Shown: in pieces, positions 11,555 to 19,438 of the stretch
How the letters are laid out: each line of letters opens with the position of its first letter
Position numbering within the stretch: position 1 is the first letter of the stretch
Source of the DNA: Clostridiales bacterium VE202-21
GTDB lineage: Bacteria > Bacillota > Clostridia > Lachnospirales > Lachnospiraceae
DNA length: 64,000 nt
Assembly (NCBI GenBank): GCA_000509105.1
Contig: BAIF02000089.1
Coordinates: 1-64,000 of the forward strand
Reading direction: 5' to 3'
Position numbers and translations under genes: made by a program
The notes under the pieces: generated by a model
Seen by the model: the letters and a program-made list of their open reading frames with translations, nothing else
What the model was told of the DNA's origin: nothing
The model's database searches: none

Positions 11555-12247
11555 ATGAAAAGACGAAAATATACAAAAAGAAAAATAAACCTGAAGAATA
11601 TAAGAATCGATAAGAAGTCTCTCTATATATATGGAGGAATCGTGTTTCTGGTAATCCTGACAATTGTCCTGGGAATTTATTCCTGCGTTGCCGATGGGAG
11701 GAGAAATCGTGCCAATACGGGGCTGTCTGTGGATGCCTCGGAGCCGAAGATTGATGTACAGCTGCTGGATGTGAATGAGTATTCGAGGCCGGGGGCTGAA
11801 TCTGATCCGATTACCGGCATCGTCATTCATTACACGGCTAATCCAGGCAGCACGGCACAAAATAACAGGGACTATTTTCAAGGATTGAAGGATAGCCATG
11901 AGACGTCGGTAAGCAGCCATTTTGTGGTCGGCCTGGACGGAGAAATTATCCAGTGCGTGCCGACATGGGAGATTGCTTACGCATCTAACAGTAGAAATCA
12001 TGACACGGTTTCAATCGAATGCTGCCACCCGAATGAGTCGGGAGAGTTTAATGACGCGACTTATAAGTCTGTGGTCCAGCTGACAGCATGGCTGTGTAAA
12101 AAGTTTGGCCTGACGGAGGAGAATGTGATCCGGCACTATGACGTTACGGGAAAAATCTGTCCCAAATATTTTGTGGATCATGAAGATGCATGGGAACTGT
12201 TTAAAGGCGATGTGAAAGCCGCTCTGGAGAAATCCCATAAAGAGTAG
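11555..12247 (+). CDS. Membrane-anchored N-acetylmuramoyl-L-alanine amidase (amidase_2)
   Basis: Zn-dependent peptidoglycan amidase, 230 residues from ATG 11555 (MKRRKYTKRK); an in-frame start 54 bp upstream would add residues before a basic N-terminus that already looks complete. A basic stretch is followed by one membrane segment at about 28-48 (YGGIVFLVILTIVLGIYSC), then an extracellular amidase_2 domain. Zinc ligands are likely the His in IVIHYTANPGS, the His in VIRHYDVTGKICP and the Cys of CPKYF. The domain resembles phage-type T7/PlyL amidases, but the anchor suggests a housekeeping cell-wall enzyme. No close operon partners; the next gene has its own promoter. Confidence 0.85.
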   Translation: MKRRKYTKRKINLKNIRIDKKSLYIYGGIVFLVILTIVLGIYSCVADGRRNRANTGLSVDASEPKIDVQLLDVNEYSRPGAESDPITGIVIHYTANPGSTAQNNRDYFQGLKDSHETSVSSHFVVGLDGEIIQCVPTWEIAYASNSRNHDTVSIECCHPNESGEFNDATYKSVVQLTAWLCKKFGLTEENVIRHYDVTGKICPKYFVDHEDAWELFKGDVKAALEKSHKE

Positions 12248-12320
12248 GAGAAAATACTTTATATAAATGAAAAAAGGATCGAAAAAGCTGAAAATAGGGA
12301 TATAGGCGGTTAGTTTCTGC

Positions 12321-12349
12321 TTGCTATCATCTGGGAAAGTTGCTATAAT
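12321..12349 (+). promoter_or_regulatory. Promoter of the aroH/K fusion gene
   Basis: TTGCTA (12321-12326), a 17-bp spacer and a perfect TATAAT (12344-12349). Confidence 0.75.
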
Positions 12350-12395
12350 ATGGTGTATTGTTTTGGAATAAGAGATTAAAGGTGGACGTTGGAAG

Positions 12396-13181
12396 ATGAA
12401 TGATTTAGAGATGTACCGCGAACAGCTTGCTTTGTGTGATGACAAGATCATAGATGCGCTGGTAGAGCGCAATGCAATTGTAGAAAAGATCATGGCATAT
12501 AAAGAGGAATACGGCATGCCGATTTTGCAGCCGGCACAGGAAGCCAAGCAGGAACAGAGACTGAAGGATAAGTTGGAAGGCAGTAAGTATCAGGACGAGA
12601 TTTACGATGTGTTCAGGAGAATTGTACGTAACAGCAAGAGGATACAGGCAAGGAAGCTGTTTTCTTACAATATAGTACTGATTGGATTTATGGGCGCAGG
12701 CAAGTCTACGGTGTCTGACTATCTCAGCACAATGTTTGCGATGCGTATTGTGGAGATGGATCAGGTAATTGCGGATCGTGAAGAAATGAGTATTCCGGAT
12801 ATTTTTGCCACATATGGTGAAGAATATTTTAGGGAGCAGGAAACAAAACTGCTGATCGAACTGCAGAATAAAAAGAATACCATTATTTCCTGCGGCGGAG
12901 GAGCAGCCCTCCGGGCGGAGAATGTTGCCGAGATGAAGAAAAACGGCCGTGTGGTTCTTCTGACTGCGAGTCCGGAGACCGTTTATGAACGGGTGAAAGA
13001 CAGTGATGACAGACCGGTGCTCAAAGAGAATAATAATGTAGAGTTTATTGCTGATCTGATGGAAAACCGCCGTGAGAAATACGAGGCGGCTGCCGATATC
13101 GTGATTCAGACTGATAACAAGACGGTGCTGCAGGTTTGTGAGGAACTGATTACAAAGTTAATGGAGATGGATGCGGAATAA
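12396..13181 (+). CDS. Bifunctional chorismate mutase / shikimate kinase
   Basis: A two-domain shikimate-pathway protein of 261 residues. Residues 1-88 form an AroQ-type helical chorismate mutase (MNDLEMYREQLALCDDKIIDALVERNAIVEKIMAYK). Residues about 92-255 are shikimate kinase with P-loop GFMGAGKST at 97-105, the ISCGGGA substrate loop and the DDRPVL lid. Shikimate kinase phosphorylates shikimate; chorismate mutase makes prephenate for Tyr and Phe. The fusion is common in Lachnospiraceae. The stop overlaps the start of the following gene by one base, implying translational coupling. Confidence 0.93.
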   Translation: MNDLEMYREQLALCDDKIIDALVERNAIVEKIMAYKEEYGMPILQPAQEAKQEQRLKDKLEGSKYQDEIYDVFRRIVRNSKRIQARKLFSYNIVLIGFMGAGKSTVSDYLSTMFAMRIVEMDQVIADREEMSIPDIFATYGEEYFREQETKLLIELQNKKNTIISCGGGAALRAENVAEMKKNGRVVLLTASPETVYERVKDSDDRPVLKENNNVEFIADLMENRREKYEAAADIVIQTDNKTVLQVCEELITKLMEMDAE

Positions 13182-13693
13182 TGTTTGACAGATTTTTCCC
13201 GGATGACTATAAGATGTCTACATACGTCATCCCATTTGAAAAATTATATGAAGATGGATTCAGAGGCGTTATATTTGACATAGATAATACACTTGTACCT
13301 CATGGCGCCCCTGCGGATGACCGCGCTAAAAAACTGTTTGCCAGACTGAAGGAAATCGGTTTTTCTTCATGCCTGATTTCAAACAATCAGGAAGCGCGGG
13401 TTAAGATGTTCAACGAAGAGATTCAGACGAACTATATTTATAATGCCCATAAGCCTTCCACAAAGAATTATAAAAAAGCGATGGAGATTATGGGGACGGA
13501 CGATTCCAATACTCTTTTTGTAGGAGACCAGCTATTTACAGACGTCTGGGGGGCTAAGAGAAGCGGCATCCGCAATATACTGGTTAAGCCGATTCATCCG
13601 AAAGAGGAGATTCAGATCGTGTTGAAACGGTACCTGGAGAAGATTGTGCTGCATTTCTATAAAAAGAAGCAAAAGAAGCGGATCTCCGGTTAA
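13181..13693 (+). CDS. YqeG family HAD IIIA-type phosphatase
   Basis: A 170-residue HAD-superfamily protein. The first catalytic motif is FDIDNTLVP (about 31-39), motif II is SNN (about 67), and motif III/IV is the KPSTKNYKKAM...FVGDQLFTDVWGAKRSG stretch. Homologues include mitochondrial phosphatidylglycerophosphatase Gep4, so a phosphatidylglycerophosphate phosphatase role is possible but not proven in bacteria. It overlaps the preceding gene by one base (TAATG) and lies 91 bp before efp. Confidence 0.9.
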   Translation: MFDRFFPDDYKMSTYVIPFEKLYEDGFRGVIFDIDNTLVPHGAPADDRAKKLFARLKEIGFSSCLISNNQEARVKMFNEEIQTNYIYNAHKPSTKNYKKAMEIMGTDDSNTLFVGDQLFTDVWGAKRSGIRNILVKPIHPKEEIQIVLKRYLEKIVLHFYKKKQKKRISG

Positions 13694-13784
13694 AAAAAGG
13701 TTGAAAAATGAATGAAACTATTATAAAATTATAAACAGTGTAAAAAGGTAGGCGCATTGGCAGCGCAATTGAAGGAGGATTACA

Positions 13785-14342
13785 ATGATATCAGCAGGAG
13801 ATTTTAAGAATGGATTAACCGTTGAGATTGAGGGGAACATCTATCAGATTCTGGAATTCCAACATGTAAAACCAGGTAAAGGTGCAGCATTTGTAAGAAC
13901 AAAGTTAAAAAATATAATTAACGGCGGTGCTGTTGAAAAGACTTTCAGACCGAATGAAAAGTTTGAACAGGCTCGTATTGACCGGAAAGACATGCAGTAT
14001 CTGTATCAGGACGGGGATTTATTCAACTTTATGGACGTTGAGACATATGATCAGATCGCACTGAATGCTGAAGTTGTCGGTGATGCTTTGAAGTTTGTAA
14101 AAGAAAATGAAGTAGTAAAAATCTGTTCTCATAATGGAAATGTATTCTCTGTTGAGCCGCCGCTGTTTGTAGAGCTTGCAATCACAGAGACAGAGCCGGG
14201 ATTTAAGGGTGATACTGCACAGGGAGCAACAAAGCCTGCGACAGTAGAGACCGGGGCAGTTGTCATGGTACCTCTGTTTGTAGAGCAGGGAGATGTCCTA
14301 AAGATTGATACACGTACAGGGGAATATTTGTCACGTGTTTAA
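13785..14342 (+). CDS. efp: Translation elongation factor P
   Basis: A 185-residue protein with the KOW-like N-terminal domain and two OB folds. EF-P relieves ribosome stalling at polyproline. The modification loop is [17 protein letters not shown], with the modifiable lysine in PGKG. GAAGGAGG precedes ATG 13785. The C-terminal [23 protein letters not shown] is a standard ending. Proline-rich linkers in the two NlpC/P60 proteins of this window are plausible clients (inference). Confidence 0.97.
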   Translation: MISAGDFKNGLTVEIEGNIYQILEFQHVKPGKGAAFVRTKLKNIINGGAVEKTFRPNEKFEQARIDRKDMQYLYQDGDLFNFMDVETYDQIALNAEVVGDALKFVKENEVVKICSHNGNVFSVEPPLFVELAITETEPGFKGDTAQGATKPATVETGAVVMVPLFVEQGDVLKIDTRTGEYLSRV

Positions 14343-14432
14343 TGTGGAAAAGAAACAGAGCGGAGCAGGGGACGCTCTACGACAGGGCTGCTAGGAAGGG
14401 TATTGGCCTGTATTAGACACCTGTGCCGCTAG

Positions 14433-14575
14433 CTGTATCTGAGAAAAACCGATGCCGGATATGAGGACTGGGGAACCCCTGTGGGAATCTGATGATTTCC
14501 TGAACCGGGTTTCCTGAAAACTTGATTTGAAAATCGAGTTTTCTCTGCATATCCGGCTTCCTTTTTTAGATGCAG
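14433..14575. other. Structured region downstream of efp
   Basis: The 460-bp gap between efp and the next gene has no ORF of note. CTGTATCT (14433-14440) can pair with AGATGCAG (14568-14575), and GCCGGATATG (14454-14463) with CATATCCGGC (14548-14557). The interior has a GGAATC/GATTTCC hairpin near 14484-14500 and GAAAACTTGATTT/AAATCGAGTTTTC (14516-14528 with 14531-14543). The topology resembles the two elements after groEL but is more degenerate. Confidence 0.55.
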
Positions 14576-14670
14576 TAAGCATACAAAAGTGTTTTACAAC
14601 GGCATATACCAGTATAGTACTGGGATGCATCGGCTAGATGAAGGGCAACAATATTTTGCCTTATTTGGGA

Positions 14671-14699
14671 TTGTGTTTTTGACGAAAATCATATATAAT
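14671..14699 (+). promoter_or_regulatory. Promoter of the DUF5688 gene
   Basis: TTGTGT (14671-14676), a 17-bp spacer and a perfect TATAAT (14694-14699). Confidence 0.65.
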
Positions 14700-14802
14700 T
14701 TACTCACCTAATATGTTTCAAATCATTATTTTATCATGGACACAGGTCGTGTCAATTTTCCTAATTTGTTTTGATGAGCACAGAAAATTTGAAAGGAGAA
14801 TT

Positions 14803-15747
14803 ATGAATTATCAGGATTTTTTGTGTGCTGTTGAACAGGAATTAAATAAAAAATTAAAGGAGGGAATTCAGGCGAGCGTCTATACTGCCCGAAAGAATAA
14901 TGGCAGTGAGAAGCAGGGAATTATGATTAAGGCAGATGGCGTGAATGCTGCGCCGGCTATTTATCTGGAAGAACTATTTGAACGGGTCCTGAAGGGAGAA
15001 CGGATAGACAGGGTTGTCCAGGAGATTCTGGACTTTTATGAAGAGGTGGACTGCAGGAAAGTATGGGACTGCAGCCAGTTTCAAAAGTATGAAAATATCA
15101 GGGAGCGAGTGGTATTCCGTCTCATCCATACAGAAAAAAACAAAAAGCTTTTGGAGTGTATCCCTTTTATGGAAGTACTGGATTTATCGATTGTGTTCTA
15201 TGTACTTTTAGAACAAGACAGGAATGGGACGGCCAGTATTCAGATCAGTAATGAACATCTGAAGATGTGGGGCGTACAGAAAGAAGAGTTGTACCGGGCT
15301 GCGGTCAGGAATGTAACAAACCTTCTGCCGGCAGAGTTTTATACTATGCGCCATGCCATTGAGGAGATGCTGGAAGTGGACTCGGATGAGGAGGATAATC
15401 TGCTAGAAATTCAAAACGATGAAAAGAAGGATGTTATGTACGTTTTGACGAATTCTCTCCGCAATTATGGAGCTGCATGCCTGTTTTACCCTCATGTACT
15501 GGAGATGGTGGGGGAAATGTTAAAAGAAGACTATTATATTCTGCCAAGCAGCATACACGAACTGATTATTGTTCCGGAATCCAAGGCACTCGATGCAGAT
15601 GAAATGAGCGAGATGGTTGTTGAAATTAATGAAACCCAGGTAGAACCGGAGGAAGTACTGAGCGATCATGCCTATTTTTACCAAAGAGAGGAGAAGAAGT
15701 TAATGTCCATGAAAAAGGGGGATGCATGGTGCGGAGAACGGGGATAG
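14803..15747 (+). CDS. DUF5688 family protein
   Basis: A 314-residue protein that resembles DUF5688 proteins, a family common in Lachnospiraceae and of unknown function. I start at ATG 14803 (MNYQDFLCAVEQELNKKLKEG) because AAAGGAGAA lies just upstream; the frame stays open 90 bp further up but without a ribosome site. There is no signal peptide or membrane segment. Typical features are the NNGSEKQGIMI and APAIYLEELFERVLKGE segments and, in the second half, YGAACLFYPHVLEMVGEMLKEDYYILPSSIHELIIVP. Such proteins often occur in several copies per genome. The stop codon is embedded in the outer stem of the next structure. Confidence 0.75.
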   Translation: MNYQDFLCAVEQELNKKLKEGIQASVYTARKNNGSEKQGIMIKADGVNAAPAIYLEELFERVLKGERIDRVVQEILDFYEEVDCRKVWDCSQFQKYENIRERVVFRLIHTEKNKKLLECIPFMEVLDLSIVFYVLLEQDRNGTASIQISNEHLKMWGVQKEELYRAAVRNVTNLLPAEFYTMRHAIEEMLEVDSDEEDNLLEIQNDEKKDVMYVLTNSLRNYGAACLFYPHVLEMVGEMLKEDYYILPSSIHELIIVPESKALDADEMSEMVVEINETQVEPEEVLSDHAYFYQREEKKLMSMKKGDAWCGERG

Positions 15748-15908
15748 ATCGTACACGGGGCATCCTGGAAACGAGTCTTTCCCTGTCTGCCGGGTGCGCC
15801 AGCTCCAGGTAGGGGGAGCCGAAAGCCCCCGGAAGAACCTGCCTGCCAGACAGGTTCTTCCGGGAGGATTTCGGTTGCTCCTACCTGGAGCGTTTCCCGA
15901 TCCGCACC
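15728..15908. terminator. Long hairpin overlapping the end of the DUF5688 gene
   Basis: 15802-15841 and 15851-15891 form a roughly 40-bp nearly perfect stem (outer GCTCCAGGTA, inner CGGAAGAACCTG) with a 9-nt loop. An outer pair GGTGCGGA (15728-15735) with TCCGCACC (15901-15908) encloses it and contains the stop codon at 15745-15747. No T-run follows directly. It may terminate or protect the mRNA. Confidence 0.65.
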
Positions 15909-15943
15909 GAGGTGAAAGCTCTTCACGAAATCTTGTTTTCCTC

Positions 15944-15972
15944 TTTACATTTCACAAATTTTGTGCTAGGAT
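15944..15972 (+). promoter_or_regulatory. tRNA-Arg promoter
   Basis: TTTACA (15944-15949), a 17-bp spacer and TAGGAT (15967-15972), about 57 bp before the mature tRNA. Confidence 0.65.
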
Positions 15973-16028
15973 AATAAAGCATTCTGTTAAGGGTTCATTC
16001 CATTACAGCAGAATTGCACAGCAATTAT

Positions 16029-16100
16029 GCGTCTGTAGCTCAGTGGATAGAGCAATGCCCTCCGGAGGCATGTGCGGCGGTTCGACTCCGCCCAGACGTG
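16029..16100 (+). tRNA. tRNA-Arg (anticodon CCG)
   Basis: A cloverleaf can be drawn by hand: acceptor GCGTCTG with CAGACGT (first pair G-U), D arm GCTCAGTGGATAGAGC, anticodon stem ATGCC/GGCAT with loop CTCCGGA (anticodon CCG, reading CGG), and T arm GGCGG-TTCGACT-CCGCC. The CCA end is not encoded. TATTTTTT follows directly. Confidence 0.93.
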
Positions 16101-16207
16101 TATTTTTTATGCCCTGGAAAAAGTATCGTATTAAAATATGTATTTTAGCACCGGGCATTAACAGAAAACTGGGAATACATTTCCAGGCATATTATTTTAT
16201 ATAGATA

Positions 16208-16244
16208 AGATGCAGCGTACTCAGTGAAATTACTGAGCGTGGAT
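16208..16244 (+). promoter_or_regulatory. Leader motif upstream of azlC, shared with the Tad-like locus
   Basis: CGTACTC....AAATTACTG.GC.TGGATT occurs here, about 35 bp before azlC, and again at 31838-31876 before the first gene of the Tad-like locus. Here CTCAGT and ACTGAG form a 6-bp hairpin. Its function is unknown. Confidence 0.45.
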
Positions 16245-16278
16245 TATAACAAAAGAGAAGCAGAGGAGAGGGGTAGTC

Positions 16279-16983
16279 ATGTCAGGGTATAAGACTGCGT
16301 TTAAGAGGGCTTTTCCTTATACGATCCCGGTACTGACGGGATATCTGTTCATAGGGATTGCTTTTGGTGTTATGTATGCGGAAAAAGGATATTCTGCCTG
16401 GTGGGCGGTTTTAATGAGCCTGCTTGTTTATGCGGGGTCGGGGCAGTACCTGGCTGTGAATTTTTTTGTGCCGGGTATTTCTTTTCTACAGGTCATATTT
16501 ATGACTTTGATGGTGAACATCCGGCATGTATTCTATGGCCTGTCCCTGTTAGATAAGTTTAACAAAATGGGCGGCAAGCGCTGGTATATGATCTTTGGAC
16601 TGACGGATGAGACGTACTCTCTTTTGTGTACTACCAAAATTCCGGAGGATGTTGAGGAAGATAAGTTTCTGTTTGCCATTGCGCTTCTGGACCAGAGCTA
16701 CTGGGTCATCGGCTCAGCCATCGGAGGTATTTTAAAAAGCGTACTGCCCATCAACGCCGAGGGAATAGAATTTGCCATGACCGCCCTGTTTGTTGTGATA
16801 TTTGTAGAGCAATGGATGGAAGCAAAGAATAGGATACCTGCAATGATCGGTGTGGTTTCAGCCGTTTTATGCTTTCAGATTTTCGGGAGCGGAAGTTTTG
16901 TGTTTCCGACAATGATATTGAGCATTTTGATACTCTTTGCCGCAAGAAAACGCCTGGAAGGGGAGGTGGAGACATGCCCGTAA
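16279..16983 (+). CDS. azlC: AzlC family branched-chain amino acid export protein
   Basis: Large subunit of an AzlCD exporter, 234 residues, almost entirely hydrophobic with about seven membrane segments. Family marks are PYTIPVLTGYLFIGIAFGVMY near the N-terminus, LVYAGSGQYLAVNFF, MVNIRHVFYGLSL and GLTDETYSL. B. subtilis AzlCD exports 4-azaleucine and branched-chain amino acids; the exact substrate here is inferred. GAGGAGAGGGG precedes ATG 16279. azlD overlaps its end by 10 bp. Because branched-chain amino acids are CodY ligands, regulation by CodY is plausible. Confidence 0.92.
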   Translation: MSGYKTAFKRAFPYTIPVLTGYLFIGIAFGVMYAEKGYSAWWAVLMSLLVYAGSGQYLAVNFFVPGISFLQVIFMTLMVNIRHVFYGLSLLDKFNKMGGKRWYMIFGLTDETYSLLCTTKIPEDVEEDKFLFAIALLDQSYWVIGSAIGGILKSVLPINAEGIEFAMTALFVVIFVEQWMEAKNRIPAMIGVVSAVLCFQIFGSGSFVFPTMILSILILFAARKRLEGEVETCP

Positions 16984-17306
16984 ATATAGGAACTTCATTA
17001 TGCATTATTTTGGCCGTGGCTGTCACTACGTTTGCCACAAGGGCTGTGCCATTTCTAATATTTCCCAAGGGGAAGGCAATCCCCAAGACAATTGAGTATC
17101 TTGGAAAAGTCCTGACTCCGGCTGTCATTGGAATGCTGGTCGTATACTGTTTGAAGGATACCCCCATAAGGACAGCCCCCCATGGTCTTCCGGAAGCATT
17201 AGCCGTGCTGGCCGTTATCCTGCTGCACGTTTGGAAACGCAACAACCTTTTGAGCATTGGAGCAGGTACTGTATTCTATATGTTCCTGGTACAAGTCATA
17301 TTTTAA
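16974..17306 (+). CDS. azlD: AzlD family branched-chain amino acid transport protein
   Basis: Small subunit of the AzlCD exporter, 110 residues with three or four membrane segments. I start at ATG 16974 (MPVNIGTSLCIILAV), preceded by GGGGAGGTGG; the frame opens further upstream inside azlC but that would give a charged extension. Marks are TTFATRAVPFLIFP and PPA/TPAVIGMLVVYCL. It overlaps azlC by 10 bp, so the pair is translationally coupled. Confidence 0.92.
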   Translation: MPVNIGTSLCIILAVAVTTFATRAVPFLIFPKGKAIPKTIEYLGKVLTPAVIGMLVVYCLKDTPIRTAPHGLPEALAVLAVILLHVWKRNNLLSIGAGTVFYMFLVQVIF

Positions 17307-17344
17307 GCGGCCGGCAAATTGGGCCCGCAGAACAAGAGAGAAGC

Positions 17345-17462
17345 AAAAAGCGTTCCGCTCATCGGACTTTCTGCAAATGCCTTTCAGAGGAATATAGATA
17401 AGGCAACGCAGAGCGGGAGGAATAGATATTTCCCAAAGCCGGTTGATTCGGAACGCTTTTTT
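17345..17462. terminator. Bidirectional terminator with three-way-junction shape
   Basis: It lies between convergent azlD and the ABC operon. The outer stem is AAAAAGCGTTCCG (from 17345) with CGGAACGCTTTTTT (to 17462), extended inward by ATCGGACTTT and AAAGCCGG. Inside are TGCAAATGCCTT/AAGGCAACGCA (17372-17383 with 17400-17410) and GGGA/TCCC (17415-17434). A- and T-runs on both sides suit termination in both directions. Confidence 0.75.
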
Positions 17463-17482
17463 CAGACGCTGGGTGAATTTCT

Positions 17483-18283
17483 TTAGATGAGATTCACCTT
17501 TTTGTTCATAATATAATGTGTTGCGGCGTATTCCAATACTGTTGTAACAAATATCAGGATTCCGCTTAACCTAAACAATTCAAATAAGTAATGGCCTACA
17601 TTGCCTGCACCAGGCGGGTAGTTGCTGCCGTTCGGAAATATGCCAAGGGCAGTAAGGATTATAAAGGTAAATATTTGAATGATTGTAGATATTATTATGT
17701 AAGCAACAACGGAGCACAGCACTCTGTGGCCCGGAAACAACTGCCCAATTGCCACACAAGAATAGATCATGATGACGCTTCCTATACTGCTGGCCAGTAT
17801 AAATAACAGCATGTACAGACTGTACCGGCCGAGCGGCATCCCAAGTGACTCTGTTACCTCAGAGGCGATTTCTGCGTAGGCTGTTGTAACATTTTTACCG
17901 CTGACCAAAATGTAAAGACTCAGGCTGTAGAGCAAAATATCAATGACATACCAGATTGTGCCGGATATAATCTTGGCCCAGAGCTGCTGTGCAGGGGTTG
18001 CAGGCAGGGTCCATGTCAGATATCCTTCATCTGTAAACAGATTTTTATAAAAACGGATACCAAGCATTAACATCACCCCAAAGGATACTGCCGTAAATAG
18101 AAGCAGAAAAATGGATATAAATAAACCAAGAGAGGTGATCAGGACATTCGGTTCTGCGCTGAAGTCGAGTTTTTCAAGAAAGAAAAACCGTCCGAGTATA
18201 CTGGCCAACAGCAGCAGTGCGTGGAGTATAATAAATAACTTGGCTCCATATTTTAAGTCGTATTTAATGAGTCTGCCTAACAT
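17483..18283 (-). CDS. ABC transporter permease of a YtrA-type operon
   Basis: A 266-residue membrane protein with about six transmembrane segments and no soluble domain: N-terminal LFIILHALLLLASILGRFFF, then FISIFLLLFTAVSFGVMLMLG, IWYVIDILLYSLSLYILV, LYMLLFILASSIGSVIMIY, and a C-terminal pair. It resembles ABC-2 type permeases. Its start overlaps the ATPase gene by 7 bp. With a YtrA-like regulator in front, the set may respond to cell-wall-active compounds, as B. subtilis ytrABCDEF does; the substrate is unknown. Confidence 0.8.
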   Translation of the reverse strand: MLGRLIKYDLKYGAKLFIILHALLLLASILGRFFFLEKLDFSAEPNVLITSLGLFISIFLLLFTAVSFGVMLMLGIRFYKNLFTDEGYLTWTLPATPAQQLWAKIISGTIWYVIDILLYSLSLYILVSGKNVTTAYAEIASEVTESLGMPLGRYSLYMLLFILASSIGSVIMIYSCVAIGQLFPGHRVLCSVVAYIIISTIIQIFTFIILTALGIFPNGSNYPPGAGNVGHYLFELFRLSGILIFVTTVLEYAATHYIMNKKVNLI

Positions 18284-18975
18284 TTGAATACCTCCCTGAA
18301 TAAAGCATCTACGGATTTCCCTTCCTTTGTGCGGATCTCGTCTACAGAAGCATTCAGGGAAAGCTGTCCGTTCTGGATAAAAAGAACTCTGTCGAGTACA
18401 TTTTCAATATCGGTGATGAGGTGTGTGGACAGAAGAATGGTCGCATTCTCGTTATAATTGGTCAGAATAGTGTGCAGGATATAGTCCCTCGCAGCAGGGT
18501 CCACACCGCCGATCGGCTCGTCCAGGATATAAAGTTCGGCATCCCGGCTCATGACCAGCACAAGCTGTACTTTTTCCTTGGTGCCTTTGGATAAGGTGCG
18601 CAGCCGTGAGCGTGTATCGATCTCCAGATCGTGCAGCATTTTCCTGGCGCGGTCCAGATCAAAATTATCATAAAAATCTAAAAAGTAGGATAGTATATCG
18701 TCCACCCGCATGTGGTCATTCAGATAGCTTCTTTCCGGCAGATAAGAGACCAGCTTTTTTGTCTCAGCTCCGGGAGCCAGGCTGTTGATCATGACGCGTC
18801 CGTCAGTAGGGGTTAAAAGACCGTTAATCAGCTTGATCAATGTAGTCTTTCCGCTGCCGTTGGGGCCAAGAAGCCCTACAATCTGCCCTCTGTCCAGAGT
18901 CAGGTTCAGGTTGGACAGCGCATAGAAGTTGTTATATTTCTTAGTCAGTCCCTGACATTCCAGAATTGGTTTCAT
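18277..18975 (-). CDS. ABC transporter ATP-binding protein
   Basis: A 232-residue ATPase subunit. Walker A GPNGSGKTT (about 36-44), the ABC signature TLSKGTKEKVQL (about 123; a degenerate LSGGQ, as is common for this subfamily), Walker B LYILDEPIGGVDPAARD and the switch histidine STHL are present. It powers the permease encoded next. It starts directly after the GntR gene, so all three are one operon. Confidence 0.93.
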   Translation of the reverse strand: MKPILECQGLTKKYNNFYALSNLNLTLDRGQIVGLLGPNGSGKTTLIKLINGLLTPTDGRVMINSLAPGAETKKLVSYLPERSYLNDHMRVDDILSYFLDFYDNFDLDRARKMLHDLEIDTRSRLRTLSKGTKEKVQLVLVMSRDAELYILDEPIGGVDPAARDYILHTILTNYNENATILLSTHLITDIENVLDRVLFIQNGQLSLNASVDEIRTKEGKSVDALFREVFKC

Positions 18976-19344
18976 TTACTTTTCCTCCTTGATTGTCTCC
19001 TGGATTAATTCCAGAATCTCTTCATCCCCAAAACCGAGCAGCTTCATCTTTTCAAAAAATTGATGAATATGTTCGGATGCTAAATCTTTTTTCATCTTTT
19101 TCAGCATTGCATCATCCTCTGTAATAAATCTGCCGCTGGTTCTCTGCGAATATACCAGGCCGCTTCTTTCGAGTTCGGAGAGCGCTTTCTGCATGGTATT
19201 GGGGTTCACGGAAGCATCGAGAGCCAGGTCACGTACGGATGGGAGCTTATCTCCGGGATTATATATGCCGGCAATGATGTCCTGCTGGATGCGCTCCATG
19301 AGCTGCAGATAGATAGGGCGGTCATTATCTAAATCCCATGGCAT
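18976..19344 (-). CDS. GntR family transcriptional regulator, YtrA subfamily
   Basis: A 122-residue regulator. The winged helix-turn-helix covers about 10-77 (PIYLQLMERIQQDIIAGIYNPGDKLPSVRDLALDASVNPNTMQKALSELERSGLV). The short C-terminal tail of about 40 residues has no ligand domain, which defines the YtrA subgroup. These usually repress their own ABC operon. The gene is directly followed by the ATPase gene. A promoter and an imperfect palindrome lie upstream. Confidence 0.92.
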   Translation of the reverse strand: MPWDLDNDRPIYLQLMERIQQDIIAGIYNPGDKLPSVRDLALDASVNPNTMQKALSELERSGLVYSQRTSGRFITEDDAMLKKMKKDLASEHIHQFFEKMKLLGFGDEEILELIQETIKEEK

Positions 19345-19383
19345 CTAAGTCACCTCTTTTTCTGTATGATAAAGTTTTTGTAA

Positions 19384-19435
19384 TACTGTATTATCTATAT
19401 AGTACAATCATACAATGAGGCGCCTCAGTTGTCAA
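19384..19435 (-). promoter_or_regulatory. Promoter and probable GntR operator of the ABC operon
   Basis: On the minus strand TTGACA (complement of 19430-19435), a 17-bp spacer and TATGAT (complement of 19407-19412) form a strong promoter. The spacer holds the palindrome GAGGCGCCTC. An imperfect palindrome TACTGTAT....ATATAGTA (19384-19404) covers the start-site region and is the likely autorepression site. The -35 lies only 4 bp from the end of nfo. Confidence 0.75.
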
Positions 19436-19438
19436 GTA

